A DNA stretch of 64,000 nucleotides from NCBI GenBank assembly GCA_038040385.1, contig JBBPII010000003.1, positions 1-64,000 of the forward strand. Reading direction: 5' to 3'. The notes beneath the pieces are model-generated. The model saw only the letters and a list, made by a program, of their open reading frames with translations, made no database searches and had not been told where the DNA came from. The stretch is from Gilichinskyi gelida (lineage in GTDB: Bacteria > Acidobacteriota > Thermoanaerobaculia > Gp7-AA8). A program made the position numbers and the translations under genes. Shown one piece after another: positions 24,496-33,787 of this stretch (the stretch's first letter is position 1; each line of letters starts with the position of its first letter).

Positions 24496-25459
24496 ACCGC
24501 GACGTGGCCCACGCCATCCCGTCCGGCTCGTTCCCCGTCTCCACCTCGCCCGCGGCGCTCCACGTCGCGGTGTCGAAGGCCTGCACCTTCCCGGCGCCGG
24601 CGCAGGCGACGTAGACGCGCTTGCCGTCGGCCGAGAGCTGAATGCCCGACGGCCCGGCCGCGGTGGTGATCTTCTTCACCACCTCGCCTGAAGTTGCGTC
24701 GAAGACGGTCAGCTCGGCGCTGGTCACGTCGGACACCAGCACGTGCTTGCCGTCGCGGGTGAACTTCAGGCGGTTGGCGAACTTCGTCACCGTCGGAATC
24801 GTCCGCACCACGGCGTCCGTCTTCGGATCGATCACCGTGATCCCGCCCTCGGCCGTCCGCCCGGCGACCCACACCGCGCCGCCGTCCGGCGCCAGGTCGA
24901 TCCCCTCGGGGCCCTTGGTCACGGCGATCTGCTTGAGCGTCGTCTGCCGCGGCGCGTTCGTCAGATCGAGAACGCTCACGCTGTTGCCGCCGATGTTCGC
25001 GGTGTAGATCTTCTTCTCGCCCGGCGCCACCACCAGCATGTGCGTCACTTCTTGTCCCGTGCCGCCAATCCAGTCGATGCGATCGGCTGCGGCGTTGTAC
25101 TGCGCGACGGCGCGGCTTCCTTCCGCGGTGAAGTAGAAACGCGAGCCGACCGCCTGGATGCCGTGCGGGCGGAGGAGGCCGGGCAGCGTGACGCGGCGAA
25201 GCTCTTTCCGCGCGGCGACGTCGACCACCATCAGCGTCGAGCCCGGATTCGGCCCCGTACCGTAGTTGCAAACCACCGCGGTCTTCCCATCCTCGGAGAC
25301 CGCGACTTCATGCGGCCCTTCGCCGGTCGGGATTCTCTCCACCACCTTCATCGTCGCGGGATCGACGAAGGCGAGGGTGGCGTCGCGTTTGTTGAGAACG
25401 AGGAGGGCGTCGGCGTGGAGCGAGGCGGTGAGAAAAAAGGCGGCGAGCGCGAGCTTCAT
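24494..25459 (-). CDS. Secreted YncE-like beta-propeller protein
   Basis: 321 aa: signal peptide MKLALAAFFLTASLHA, then seven blades of YVTN type. Each has a DPxTxxxVxxIxTGxxPxxxxxSxDGxxxYV pattern: VVERIPTGEGPHEVAVSEDG, LKQIAVTKGPEGIDLAPDGG, VVKKITTAAGPSGIQLSADG. Such propellers are exported and of mostly unknown function; some bind DNA or metal centres. It is a complete protein of normal length. Confidence 0.9.
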   Translation of the reverse strand: MKLALAAFFLTASLHADALLVLNKRDATLAFVDPATMKVVERIPTGEGPHEVAVSEDGKTAVVCNYGTGPNPGSTLMVVDVAARKELRRVTLPGLLRPHGIQAVGSRFYFTAEGSRAVAQYNAAADRIDWIGGTGQEVTHMLVVAPGEKKIYTANIGGNSVSVLDLTNAPRQTTLKQIAVTKGPEGIDLAPDGGAVWVAGRTAEGGITVIDPKTDAVVRTIPTVTKFANRLKFTRDGKHVLVSDVTSAELTVFDATSGEVVKKITTAAGPSGIQLSADGKRVYVACAGAGKVQAFDTATWSAAGEVETGNEPDGMAWATSR

Positions 25460-25468
25460 CGCGCGATT

Positions 25469-26122
25469 CTAATGGCTGATGAACGCGGAGGCGTTCAGCC
25501 AGCGCTTCTCGGGGTAGTAGGCGAAGACCGGGCTGCCGCCGCGGATGGTGTCGATGATGTCCTGCGCCACCTCGGCGCGGACGGCGGGGCATCCCCAGCT
25601 CCGGCCGAGTCGGCCGAGGGCGCGGATGGCCTCGCGGCTGACGTAGTAGGCGCCGTGCATGACGATGGCGCGGTCCCACGCCATGTCGTTGACGCCTTCC
25701 TCCAGACCGCGGAGACGCAACGAGTAGCCGTTGCTGCCGGTGTAGGTGTCGGCGGTGACGAAGAGCCCGAGGGAGGTGGCGAGGCTTCCGGGGCTGTTGG
25801 AGAAGAAGCTGGCTTTGTCGTCGCCGCTGTTCTTGCCGTGGGCGCACAGCTCGCGGAAGAGCAGCTTGCGCTTGGCGAGATCGAAAACGAAGAGGCGCGG
25901 CTGCGAGGAGGGGATGGAGTAGTCGATGACGGTCAGGAGATTGCTGCGCTTGACCAGGCCCTGCTTCACGGCGCGGGCGGCGGCGTCGAGGGCCAGTTTC
26001 AGAACTTCAGGGCGGAGGCCGGGCGCCTGCTTGACCAGCACGGTGACCGGCGGGGCGGGCTCAGCCATCGCGGCGGGCGCGGCTGTGGCGGCGAGTACTG
26101 CAACGATGATCAGGCGCTTCAT
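25469..26122 (-). CDS. Murein L,D-transpeptidase catalytic-domain protein
   Basis: 217 aa with a signal peptide (MKRLIIVAVLAATAAPAAMA). NLLTVIDYSIPSSQPRLFVF, NSPGSLATSLGLFVTADTYT, RAIVMHGAYYVS and GRSWGCPAVR form the YkuD-like family whose catalytic Cys is in the SWGCPA motif and His in MHGA. It would act on peptidoglycan stem peptides in the periplasm. ATG 26122 starts the signal peptide; a start 11 codons earlier has no benefit. Confidence 0.9.
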   Translation of the reverse strand: MKRLIIVAVLAATAAPAAMAEPAPPVTVLVKQAPGLRPEVLKLALDAAARAVKQGLVKRSNLLTVIDYSIPSSQPRLFVFDLAKRKLLFRELCAHGKNSGDDKASFFSNSPGSLATSLGLFVTADTYTGSNGYSLRLRGLEEGVNDMAWDRAIVMHGAYYVSREAIRALGRLGRSWGCPAVRAEVAQDIIDTIRGGSPVFAYYPEKRWLNASAFISH

Positions 26123-26159
26123 TTGGACGATTGAGACGGTGAACAAGTCTAGCAAATAA

Positions 26160-26936
26160 CTACTTCCGGGTCGTAAAATATCTCTTCAGCCACTGCGACA
26201 GGCCGTCAAGTCCTGGAAATAGAACACGTTCCGTGATGTTCGCCTGATCCAGTTTGTCCCGGATCTCCCACTTCAGCGCCGCCGGGATGATGATCCGCCG
26301 GTAGGTGCCCTCCCGGCGGTGGAGAAGCTCCTCGAGGGAGAGGCGCGCGCTCGACGGCAAGGAGAAGAGCGCGAACTGGTTGACGATGCGCTCGTCGAGC
26401 GAGGGGGGCTCGAAGAACACGACGAAGTCGTCCTTGCCCATCGCATCGAACTGCTCGACGGTGGTGGCCACGCGGTTGAGCATCTCGGTGGTGAAGATGT
26501 TCGCGTCGTCGTCGCCGAGGATCTTCTTGAGCGGCGGCGGGAGAAGCTCGTTGGTCTTGCGATGGTCGACGCACCAGATCGCGCCATCCTGGTCGAAGTC
26601 GCGCAGGTTGTAGGTGGCGAAGTGCGCGGCCACGTACGGCGAGTAGGTCCAGTCGAGAAGGCGCGTCGGCAGGCCGTGATGTTTTGCCAGCGAGAGCCAG
26701 TTCCACACCCAGTCGCCGTGCACCGCGCTGCGCAACGCGTACTTGCGGAAGCTGGTGAGCAAGTGCCTCTCCTGCGCCACCAGCCCGCCGGTCTGCAGGC
26801 TGCTGTCGAGCGCGTGCGTCACCCGCGGCACACCGCGAAAGACGAAGTTCGAGCGGAAGCGCGCGATGGCGTCGTTCCAGGAATCGGCGAAGAGCGACTC
26901 CTGCAGTTCGGTCCAGGAGTTGATGGTGATGTCCAC
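26160..26936 (-). CDS. FRG-domain protein
   Basis: 258 aa. RSNFVFRGVPRVTHALDSSL contains the FRG motif that names the family. AKHHGLPTRLLDWTYSPYVA AHFA is the second conserved block, and NQFALFSLPSSARLSLEELL the C-terminal one. FRG domains have been linked to phage defence and toxin-like loci, but the biochemical activity is not settled. Here it stands alone with a GTG start. A perfect hairpin sits just upstream, between it and the divergent amidohydrolase. Confidence 0.85.
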   Translation of the reverse strand: MDITINSWTELQESLFADSWNDAIARFRSNFVFRGVPRVTHALDSSLQTGGLVAQERHLLTSFRKYALRSAVHGDWVWNWLSLAKHHGLPTRLLDWTYSPYVAAHFATYNLRDFDQDGAIWCVDHRKTNELLPPPLKKILGDDDANIFTTEMLNRVATTVEQFDAMGKDDFVVFFEPPSLDERIVNQFALFSLPSSARLSLEELLHRREGTYRRIIIPAALKWEIRDKLDQANITERVLFPGLDGLSQWLKRYFTTRK

Positions 26937-26945
26937 GGGGCGTCA

Positions 26946-26978
26946 AGTTTATCCCGCGCGAAACGCGCGGGATAAACT
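26946..26978. promoter_or_regulatory. Perfect 15-bp inverted repeat between divergent genes
   Basis: AGTTTATCCCGCGCG, AAA, then its exact complement. The gap between the two divergent start codons is only 49 bp and this hairpin fills most of it. Possible roles are a shared operator or a structured 5' leader in both transcripts. A terminator is unlikely here because both genes begin, rather than end, at this place. Confidence 0.7.
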
Positions 26979-26985
26979 GACAACC

Positions 26986-28569
26986 ATGAAAAAGCTGTTC
27001 GCGTTACTCGTGTTCACGGCGGCGATCGCCCACGCCGAGGACGTCCCCTTCGCGCCGGACCGGAAAGCGGGGGAAGGGGAGGGGCCGTTCGCGCGCTTGA
27101 TCATCCGCGGCGCGACGCTCGTCGACGGCACCGGCGCGCCGCCGGTGGGGCCCGTCGACATCGTCGTCGAAGGCAACCGCATCAAGGAGATCCGCAGCGT
27201 CGGTTATCCGAAAGTGCCCATCAAGACCGAGGGGCGGCCGAAGGATGCGACGAAGGAGATCGACGGCTCGAACCTCTGGGTCCTGCCCGGCTTCGTCGAC
27301 CTTCACGGCCACCCGGGCGGCGACGATCAGGGGACGACCGCGGAGTACGTCTACAAGCTCTGGCTGGCGCACGGCGTCACCACCGTCCGCGACCCCGGCT
27401 GCGGCAACGGCGTCGACTGGTGCATCCACGAGCGCGACCGCAGCGCGAAGAACGAGATCGTCGCGCCGCGCATCGTCCCATACGTCTTTACCGGCGGAAG
27501 CCAGTGGGGCGGCGGTCCCATCGACACGCCGGAGCAGGCGCGGAAGTTCGCGCAGTGGGTGTCGAAGAAAGGCGCCGACGGCATCAAGATCATCGGCTCG
27601 GGACCGCTCTTCGCCCCCGACACCCTCGCCGCGCTCCTCGACGAGGCCAACAAGCTGCACCTCGGCACCACCACGCATCTGGGACAGCTCGGCGTGGCGC
27701 AGACCAACGTCCTGCAGGCGGCCCGCATGGGCCTGCGCGGCATGGAGCACTGGTACGGCCTCCCGGAGTCGCTCTTCGACACCCGGACCATCCAGGACTA
27801 TCCACCCGACTACAACTACAACGACGAGTCGCATCGCTTCGGGCAGGCCGGCCGGCTATGGAAGCAGGCCGCCGCGCCGGGGAGCGAGAAGTGGAACGCG
27901 GTCATCGATGAGCTGATCAAGCTGCGCTTCAACATCGACCCCACGCTCACCATCTACGAGGCCAGCCGCGATCTGATGCGCGCCATGCGTGCCGAGTGGC
28001 ACGACAAGTACACCCTCCCGTCGCTCTGGAAGTTCTATCAGCCGAGCCGCGCCGCGCACGGCTCGTACTGGTTCAACTGGACGACCGCGGACGAGGTGGA
28101 GTGGAAGAACAACTACCGCATCTGGATGCGCTTCCTCAACGATTACAAGAACCGCGGCGGCCATGTGACCACCGGCTCCGACAGCGGCTACATCTACAAG
28201 CTCTACGGCTTCGACTACATCCGCGAGCTCGAGCTGCTGCAGGAGGCGGGCTTCCATCCGCTGGAGGTGATCCGCTCGGCGACGCTGTGGGGCGCCGAGG
28301 CGCTCAGCGCGCCCAAGGGGACGCGGCCGGAGATCGGCGCGGTGAAGCCGGGAATGCTCGCCGACCTGGTGATGGTCGACCAGAATCCGGTGGCGAACCT
28401 CAAGGTGCTCTACGGAACCGGCTGGGTGCACGTCAACGACGACAGCGGCGCGGTCGAGCGCATCGGCGGGGTGAAGTACGTGGTGAAGGACGGGATCGTG
28501 TACGACGCCAAGAAGCTGCTGGCCGATGTGGAGCGGATCGTCGCGGAGGCGAAAGGGGCGAAGAAGTAA
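26986..28569 (+). CDS. Secreted amidohydrolase-family protein
   Basis: 527 aa, signal peptide MKKLFALLVFTAAIAHA. The N-terminal beta sandwich (LIIRGATLVDGTGAPPVGPV) leads to LPGFVDLHGHPGGDDQG with the HxH metal site. GTTTHLGQLGVAQ gives a further His, TTGSDSGYIYKLYGF the catalytic Asp, and the sandwich closes with IGAVKPGMLADLVMVDQNPV. This is the imidazolonepropionase-like amidohydrolase group, often dipeptidase- or prolidase-like. The substrate cannot be read from the sequence. Confidence 0.9.
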   Translation: MKKLFALLVFTAAIAHAEDVPFAPDRKAGEGEGPFARLIIRGATLVDGTGAPPVGPVDIVVEGNRIKEIRSVGYPKVPIKTEGRPKDATKEIDGSNLWVLPGFVDLHGHPGGDDQGTTAEYVYKLWLAHGVTTVRDPGCGNGVDWCIHERDRSAKNEIVAPRIVPYVFTGGSQWGGGPIDTPEQARKFAQWVSKKGADGIKIIGSGPLFAPDTLAALLDEANKLHLGTTTHLGQLGVAQTNVLQAARMGLRGMEHWYGLPESLFDTRTIQDYPPDYNYNDESHRFGQAGRLWKQAAAPGSEKWNAVIDELIKLRFNIDPTLTIYEASRDLMRAMRAEWHDKYTLPSLWKFYQPSRAAHGSYWFNWTTADEVEWKNNYRIWMRFLNDYKNRGGHVTTGSDSGYIYKLYGFDYIRELELLQEAGFHPLEVIRSATLWGAEALSAPKGTRPEIGAVKPGMLADLVMVDQNPVANLKVLYGTGWVHVNDDSGAVERIGGVKYVVKDGIVYDAKKLLADVERIVAEAKGAKK

Positions 28570-28573
28570 GGCG

Positions 28574-29689
28574 CTACTGCAGCGACAGTAGCACCAGGAT
28601 TTCTCCTTCACCGCCGGCGAGCGGCTCGAGCGCCTTACCGATCAGCGTACCGGGTCTGTGCATGGAGACTCCGGCGATGTCCACCGGTTCGGATTTCATC
28701 GCCATGCCCGCCTTCCCGCTGGTGGCCAGGAGATCGCCGACGGCGACCGGCGACGTTGACGCGTCGACGTGCACCTTCACCCGTCCGGTCGTCGCCACCA
28801 TCACCTTCGACGGTCCGGTCGTTCCGAGGATTACGCCGGGCTGCGCGGAGATCACCCCGGCCACCGCGGTGTCGTACGCCCGCGCCGAGGGAATGACGTG
28901 GTTGTTCTGCGTGCGGTCGAGCACCACCACGGTGCCCGGCTCGATCGCTTCCGCTGCCGGGACCCACTCCGCCAGATCCTGATAGGTGGCGCCGATCACT
29001 GTATCGGCCTGAATGCTTCCCGCGACGTGCAGGTTGGCTGTGGGCACTGGGACGCCGATGCCGACTTTGCCGTTCGGCGCGATGATCATGCGGTCGGCGA
29101 GTCCGCCGGAAACCGCCTGCGTGCGAAAGATGAACTGCGTGTCGTTGTTCACGCCGGCCCCGGTGCGCATCTGCATTTCGGCGACCGCCGAGCCGCTGTT
29201 CGTGACGTATCGAAGCGCCACTCCGGCATTCCTGGTGCTGGTGCCGGTCAGGGCGTCTGCGAACGTGAGGGCGGGCGTGATCGTTTCCGCGGTGCCCGGA
29301 AGGAACACCTCCAGGCGCGCCAGCGGATTTGAAGGATTTGAAGGTACGAACTGCCTGCCGATGATGACGCCGCTGCCTGAAGCCGGATTCAGAGAAATGG
29401 GGCCATCCGCAAACATATTGAGGTTCGCAGCTCCGAACACCTGCAGATTTCCCCAGTTGCCGTCCTGCAGATACTGCCCGTTTCCGAACAGAATCTGTGA
29501 CGAGGCGCCCGTGAGCGTGAGCTGGCTGTGGGAATTGGCAGGTGAAGGAGGAACCGTGATCAGGACGTGGCGCGCCGTCGTCGTGTCACCTTGAGCATTG
29601 AGGGTCCATCCCGGTTCCGGCTGCGCGTACAGAGACGCAGAGAACGCGGCGGTGAAAAAAGCGGCAAGGGCGATTGTGGAGCGAGTCAT
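28574..29689 (-). CDS. Secreted protein with Peptidase G2/tail-fibre-like C-terminal domain
   Basis: 371 aa; signal peptide MTRSTIALAAFFTAAFSASL YA and a strong AGGAGG set the start. The first half is beta-rich with a fibre-like feel (ILFGNGQYLQDGNWGNLQVF, NGKVGIGVPVPTANLHVAGS). The second half starts ATYQDLAEWVPAAEAIEPGT, continues VVVLDRTQNNHVIPSARAYD and KVMVATTGRVKVHVDAS. This is the module seen at the ends of phage-tail and exported fibre proteins and related to Peptidase_G2. A role on the cell surface is likely. Confidence 0.7.
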   Translation of the reverse strand: MTRSTIALAAFFTAAFSASLYAQPEPGWTLNAQGDTTTARHVLITVPPSPANSHSQLTLTGASSQILFGNGQYLQDGNWGNLQVFGAANLNMFADGPISLNPASGSGVIIGRQFVPSNPSNPLARLEVFLPGTAETITPALTFADALTGTSTRNAGVALRYVTNSGSAVAEMQMRTGAGVNNDTQFIFRTQAVSGGLADRMIIAPNGKVGIGVPVPTANLHVAGSIQADTVIGATYQDLAEWVPAAEAIEPGTVVVLDRTQNNHVIPSARAYDTAVAGVISAQPGVILGTTGPSKVMVATTGRVKVHVDASTSPVAVGDLLATSGKAGMAMKSEPVDIAGVSMHRPGTLIGKALEPLAGGEGEILVLLSLQ

Positions 29690-29728
29690 CAGAGCCTCCT
29701 TCGGCCATTCGATATTATCCGACCTCAC

Positions 29729-30172
29729 ATGAGCGTGATCGACCGCCTGGCCGCGATGCCGCAGACGGTGCGCGAGCTGTTGAGCGGGCGCACCGCGGCG
29801 CAGCTCTCGCACAAGCCGGCGCCGGACGCCTTCTCCCTCCGCGAGAACGTCCTGCATCTGCGCGACATCGACGTGGACGGCTACGAGCCGCGCGTGGTGC
29901 GCGTGCTCTCCGAGGAGAATCCGTTCCTGCCGGACGTGGACGGTGCGCGCCTGGCGATCGAGCGCGACTACAACGCCCAGCCTGTGGCGCCGGCGCTGGA
30001 GGCCTTCTCCGCCTCGCGCGCGCGGTCGATCGAGCGCCTCCGCGCCGCGAGCGAGCAGGACCTCGAGCGCACCGCGGAGATGGAGGGCGTCGGCCGCCTC
30101 ACGCTGCGCGAGCTGCTCCAGCGATGGCTCGAGCACGACGCCGGCCACATCGCGGAGATGGAAAAGCTCTGA
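29729..30172 (+). CDS. DinB-family four-helix protein
   Basis: 147 aa. The DinB_2 layout is visible: a first helix with RLAAMPQTVRELLSGRTAAQ, LSHKPAPDAFSLRENVLHLR with the first metal-type His, and LLQRWLEHDAGHIAEMEKL with the closing HxxxH. DinB-like proteins include metal-dependent thiol transferases, but most are uncharacterised. It is first of three genes joined by start/stop overlaps. TATTAT lies 10 bp before the ATG, so the message may be nearly leaderless. Confidence 0.85.
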   Translation: MSVIDRLAAMPQTVRELLSGRTAAQLSHKPAPDAFSLRENVLHLRDIDVDGYEPRVVRVLSEENPFLPDVDGARLAIERDYNAQPVAPALEAFSASRARSIERLRAASEQDLERTAEMEGVGRLTLRELLQRWLEHDAGHIAEMEKL

Positions 30173-30558
30173 TGGCCGGCTACTCCGGGACGCCGCTGCC
30201 GAAGAAGCTCGGGATGCTCCCCGGCACGGTGGTGTTCTTCGACGGCGGCTCGCTCGACATCCCCGGCATCACGTGCGCCAAGCGCCTCGGCGAAGACGTC
30301 GACATCGTCCATCTCTTCACCAAGTCTGCCGCGGAGATGGGAAACAAGCTCGCCGACTACCGCAAGCGCCTCCGCGACGACGCCACGGTCTGGGTGTCGT
30401 GGCCGAAGAAGGCGTCGAAGGTGCCCACCGACATCACCGAGGACGTGATCCGCGAGATCTGCCTGCCGATGGGGTGGGTGGACGTGAAGGTCTGCGCCGT
30501 CGACGACACGTGGTCGGGGCTGAAGCTGGTGGTGCGGAAGGAGCTGCGCGCGCGGTGA
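30172..30558 (+). CDS. DUF3052-like protein
   Basis: 128 aa. MAGYSGTPLPKKLGMLPGTV is the characteristic start of DUF3052 proteins, continued by DIVHLFTKSAAEMGNKLADY, ATVWVSWPKKASKVPTDITE and MGWVDVKVCAVDDTWSGLKL. The function is unknown. Its ATG overlaps the DinB stop by one base (TGATG). Confidence 0.85.
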   Translation: MAGYSGTPLPKKLGMLPGTVVFFDGGSLDIPGITCAKRLGEDVDIVHLFTKSAAEMGNKLADYRKRLRDDATVWVSWPKKASKVPTDITEDVIREICLPMGWVDVKVCAVDDTWSGLKLVVRKELRAR

Positions 30559-31358
30559 AGCGGCCGGTCCGGAAGGCGATCGGCGCGGTCGTCCTCTTCC
30601 TCGCCATCTGGTCGTTCGGAATCGAGCCGGCGTCGCTGGTGGTGCGGCATGAAACGCTGCACCTTCCGAACTGGCGCGGCGCGCCGCTGACCATCGCCAT
30701 CGCCTCCGATCTCCATGTGGGCTCGCCATGGTGCCGCATCGGCAAGCTTCGTCGCGTGGTCCGTGAGCTGAACGCCGCCCACGCCGACGCGACGATCCTC
30801 CTCGGCGACTACGTGGTGCAGGGTGTGGCGGGCGGGCGATTCATCGCGCCGGAGACGATCGCGTTTGAACTGCGCGCGCTACGCGGGCCTACCTACGCAG
30901 TCCTCGGCAATCACGATGGCTGGTACGACGCGCGCGCCGTCGACGCGGCTTTGAAGGGCGCCGACATCTTCGTACTCAACGACGAATCAGCCGACGCCGG
31001 GCAGATCGCCTTCGCCGGGGTGACCGACTTCTGGACCGGCAAGCACGACGTCGCGCGCGCACTCTCCGGAGTGCAGGAGGGTCGGCCGGTCATCCTGCTG
31101 ACGCACAGTCCCGACGTTTTTCCTCAGGTTCCGGCGCGCGTCGCGCTCACGCTCGCGGGACACACGCACGGTGGGCAGGTGAACCTGCCGCTGCTCGGCC
31201 GCCTCGTCGTGCCGTCGCGGTACGGCAGCCGCTACGCCGCGGGGCACATCGTGGAAGGGGGGCGGCACCTCTTCGTCACCACTGGCGTGGGAACGGGCAT
31301 CATCCCCGTGCGCTTTCGCGTACCGCCGGAGGTGGTGATCCTCACGATCCGTCCCTGA
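30555..31358 (+). CDS. Membrane-anchored metallophosphoesterase (YkuE/YaeI-like)
   Basis: 267 aa: one N-terminal helix, then the calcineurin-like core in order. ITIAIASDLHVGSPWCRIGK (D-x-H), ATILLGDYVVQG (GD, normally followed by N/D), YAVLGNHDGWYD (GNHD), VILLTHSPDVFPQV (H) and LTLAGHTHGGQVNLP (GHTH). It belongs to the YkuE/LpxH-like phosphoesterases, which act on membrane phospholipids or UDP-lipids. The GTG start overlaps the preceding stop (GTGA). It converges with a kinase gene by 17 bp of overlap. Confidence 0.9.
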   Translation: MKRPVRKAIGAVVLFLAIWSFGIEPASLVVRHETLHLPNWRGAPLTIAIASDLHVGSPWCRIGKLRRVVRELNAAHADATILLGDYVVQGVAGGRFIAPETIAFELRALRGPTYAVLGNHDGWYDARAVDAALKGADIFVLNDESADAGQIAFAGVTDFWTGKHDVARALSGVQEGRPVILLTHSPDVFPQVPARVALTLAGHTHGGQVNLPLLGRLVVPSRYGSRYAAGHIVEGGRHLFVTTGVGTGIIPVRFRVPPEVVILTIRP

Positions 31359-33681
31359 AGCGGAGGAAGCGCGCCTGGCAGTCAATGGCCGACTGCCGGA
31401 TGCGCTGAAAGTCCGGATTGCTGCGCAGGTGGGCGAAGGCGGGATCGTGATCCATCGCCGGGTAGGCGCAGTAGCCCTGCTCGACGGCGGCGCGCAGCAG
31501 ATCGAGCGCTTCCTTGTCCTGGCGGCAAAAGGCGAGGATCTCGGCGGTGTAGTACGGCGGCTCGCTGTCGCGGACCGCCAGCGTCGCGTTTTTTGCGTCG
31601 ATGGCCAGGCGGGCCTGTTCGGCCGCGGGCCGGTTGTTCATGTGGGCCTCGAAGAGCGGCCACCAGCGGCGCATGATCGCGCCGAGACGGTTGCCCTGCT
31701 GCAGGATCGCGTCGGGCTTCCCTTCGCGCAGCAGGATGTACGACTCGACGCCGCGGTGCCACTCCGATCCGGCGTCGAGCTGCGCGAATTGGCGCGCCCG
31801 CGGGATGTTCCCGAGGAGAAGGAAGGTCAGGGCGCAGGAACGAAAGCTCTTGTTGCTCGGGTCGAGCGATCGCGCTGTTTCGCACTCCGCGGCCGACTCG
31901 TTCAGCAATCCGGTGTAGCGGAGCACGTAGGCCAGGACGAAATGCGCATCGCCGCTCTCGGGGCGCTGCCGGACGAGCTCCTTCGCCTGGCGATAGGCGC
32001 CCTGCAGGTCGCCCTTCTCAACCTGCAATTGCGACAGCCGGCGCGACGCGTCCAATAGGTCGGGATCGATCTTCAGCGCCCGCGCCGCGGTTTCCTCGGC
32101 GCGGTTGTACGCGGCGGCGCCGCCCTCGCCGTACTCGGCAGCCAGATATGCCCGCAATGACAGCGCGGACCACGCAGGCGCGTAGCCGGGGTCGAGGGCT
32201 ACGGCGCGCTCCAGCATGGCCAGCGCTTCCGCGTTGGGCTGGCTGTCCTGCGACATGGCCGCAGCGCGGAGATGGAGGGCGTACGCCTCGTCATTGCGGG
32301 GGCGGTTCGCGTCGAGTGGAGAGCCGGCCGCTCTGAGCAACGGCAGAAGTCCGCCGCGGATGCGCCCCGCCAACTGCTCGCGCATGGCGATGAGGTCCTC
32401 TGCCTCCACGTCGATCGAGTCGCGCCACAGGACGTTGTTCTTCTCCACGTCGATCGATTCGAGCGTGATGTCGACGCGCCCGCCGGAGTCGCGGTAATGG
32501 CCGGTGATCACGTTGGCGACGCTCAGCGTCCGGCCGGTCTGTTGCGGATCGACGTCGCCGGTGAACCGGCGCGAAAGCGCAAAGGGGCGCACGGCGAGTG
32601 AGTGATTGTGGCTGAGAATGGTGATCAACTCGTCGGGCAGCGCCAGGCGAAGGTAATCGCGGTCGCGGTTGCCGCTCAGATTGGCGAACGGGAGGACGGC
32701 GACGGTGGTCGGCCCGCCAGCGGCGGGCGGCGCGGTGCGGCGGGCGCGCCACAGCATCACCGCCGCGACGGCGACGATGACTGCAATGACGGCCATGCCG
32801 GCGAGCCACTTGCGGGAGCGCGCGGCGTGCGCGGCGATCGCCAGCGTCGGCGCGCCGCTGTCGTGCTTGAGGCGCTTCAAGTCGGCGCGGATGTCCGCGG
32901 CCGTCTGGTAGCGCAGCTCGCGGTCCTTCTGCAGCGCCTTCATGATCACCGGCGCCAGTGCGCTGGCCGGCGCGGGCGGCTGGTGATGGAGGATGCGGTC
33001 GAAGGTGAGGGCGGTGGTCGGCGCGCCGAAGGGGCGCGTCCCGGTAGCCAGCTCGTACAGCACTGCGCCGAGGGAGAAGAGATCCGTGCGCGCGTCGAGC
33101 GGCTCCGCGCGGGCCTGCTCGGGCGACATGTAGGCGATGGTGCCGACGGTGGTCTGGTGCGCCGTCAGGTCGCGCGCCTGGGTCGCGTCGCCGGAGAGAT
33201 CGCTCCGCTCCGAGAGCACTTTCGCCAGCCCGAAGTCGAGGATCTTCACGTGGCCGAGCCTGGTCAGGAACAGGTTCGCCGGCTTGAGGTCGCGGTGGAT
33301 GATGCGCGCCTCGTGCGCCGTCGCCAGCGCGTCGGCCAGCTCGATGGCCGCGTCGAGGAGCTTCTCGGCGGCGAGCGGGCCGCGGTCCAGGCACTCGCGG
33401 AGCGTCTCACCTTCCAACAGCTCCATCACCAGGAACGGCGTGCCGTCGACCTCGTCGACTTCGTGGATGGTGCAGATGTTCGGATGATTGAGCGCCGACG
33501 CCGCGCGCGCCTCGCGCTGGAAGCGCTCCATCGCCGTGCGGTCCTTGAGCAGCTCGTCCGACAGCAGCTTGATGGCTACCAGCCGCCCCAGCCGCGTGTC
33601 CTCGGCCTTGTAGACCACGCCCATGCCGCCGGCGCCGAGGCGCTCGATTACGCGGTAGTGCGAGATGGTGCGGCCGATCAT
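31342..33681 (-). CDS. PKN-type Ser/Thr protein kinase with TPR domain
   Basis: 779 aa from MIGRTISHYRVIERLG. The N-terminal kinase is complete: RLGAGGMGVVYKAEDTRLGR (P-loop), VAIKLL (Lys), IIHRDLKPANLFL (catalytic loop), KILDFGLAKV (DFG), YMSPEQARAEPLDARTDLFS. A single membrane helix at about 295 follows, then a periplasmic part with a domain starting TVAVLPFANLSGNRDRDYLR and TPR repeats to the end. It is the common acidobacterial kinase design in which a TolB/FlgO-like module and TPRs sense outside signals. Confidence 0.95.
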   Translation of the reverse strand: MIGRTISHYRVIERLGAGGMGVVYKAEDTRLGRLVAIKLLSDELLKDRTAMERFQREARAASALNHPNICTIHEVDEVDGTPFLVMELLEGETLRECLDRGPLAAEKLLDAAIELADALATAHEARIIHRDLKPANLFLTRLGHVKILDFGLAKVLSERSDLSGDATQARDLTAHQTTVGTIAYMSPEQARAEPLDARTDLFSLGAVLYELATGTRPFGAPTTALTFDRILHHQPPAPASALAPVIMKALQKDRELRYQTAADIRADLKRLKHDSGAPTLAIAAHAARSRKWLAGMAVIAVIVAVAAVMLWRARRTAPPAAGGPTTVAVLPFANLSGNRDRDYLRLALPDELITILSHNHSLAVRPFALSRRFTGDVDPQQTGRTLSVANVITGHYRDSGGRVDITLESIDVEKNNVLWRDSIDVEAEDLIAMREQLAGRIRGGLLPLLRAAGSPLDANRPRNDEAYALHLRAAAMSQDSQPNAEALAMLERAVALDPGYAPAWSALSLRAYLAAEYGEGGAAAYNRAEETAARALKIDPDLLDASRRLSQLQVEKGDLQGAYRQAKELVRQRPESGDAHFVLAYVLRYTGLLNESAAECETARSLDPSNKSFRSCALTFLLLGNIPRARQFAQLDAGSEWHRGVESYILLREGKPDAILQQGNRLGAIMRRWWPLFEAHMNNRPAAEQARLAIDAKNATLAVRDSEPPYYTAEILAFCRQDKEALDLLRAAVEQGYCAYPAMDHDPAFAHLRSNPDFQRIRQSAIDCQARFLRFRDGS

Positions 33682-33703
33682 GGGGTGCGGGGATTGTAAC
33701 GGC

Positions 33704-33783
33704 CCCGTCATCCTGAGTCGCGCAGACGACGAAGGATCTCAAAATGCGCATCCTGAGATCCTTCGCTGCGCTCAGGATGACGG
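33704..33783. repeat. Dispersed palindrome copy 8
   Basis: Left arm alpha-like with one change (GTCATCCTGAGTCGCGCAGA CGACGAAGG), right arm beta (GATCCTTCGCTGCGCTCAGG ATGACGG). It lies upstream of the kinase start and just after the stop codon of the transporter-hydrolase-NamZ gene, on the same strand. Confidence 0.9.
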
Positions 33784-33787
33784 AGCG

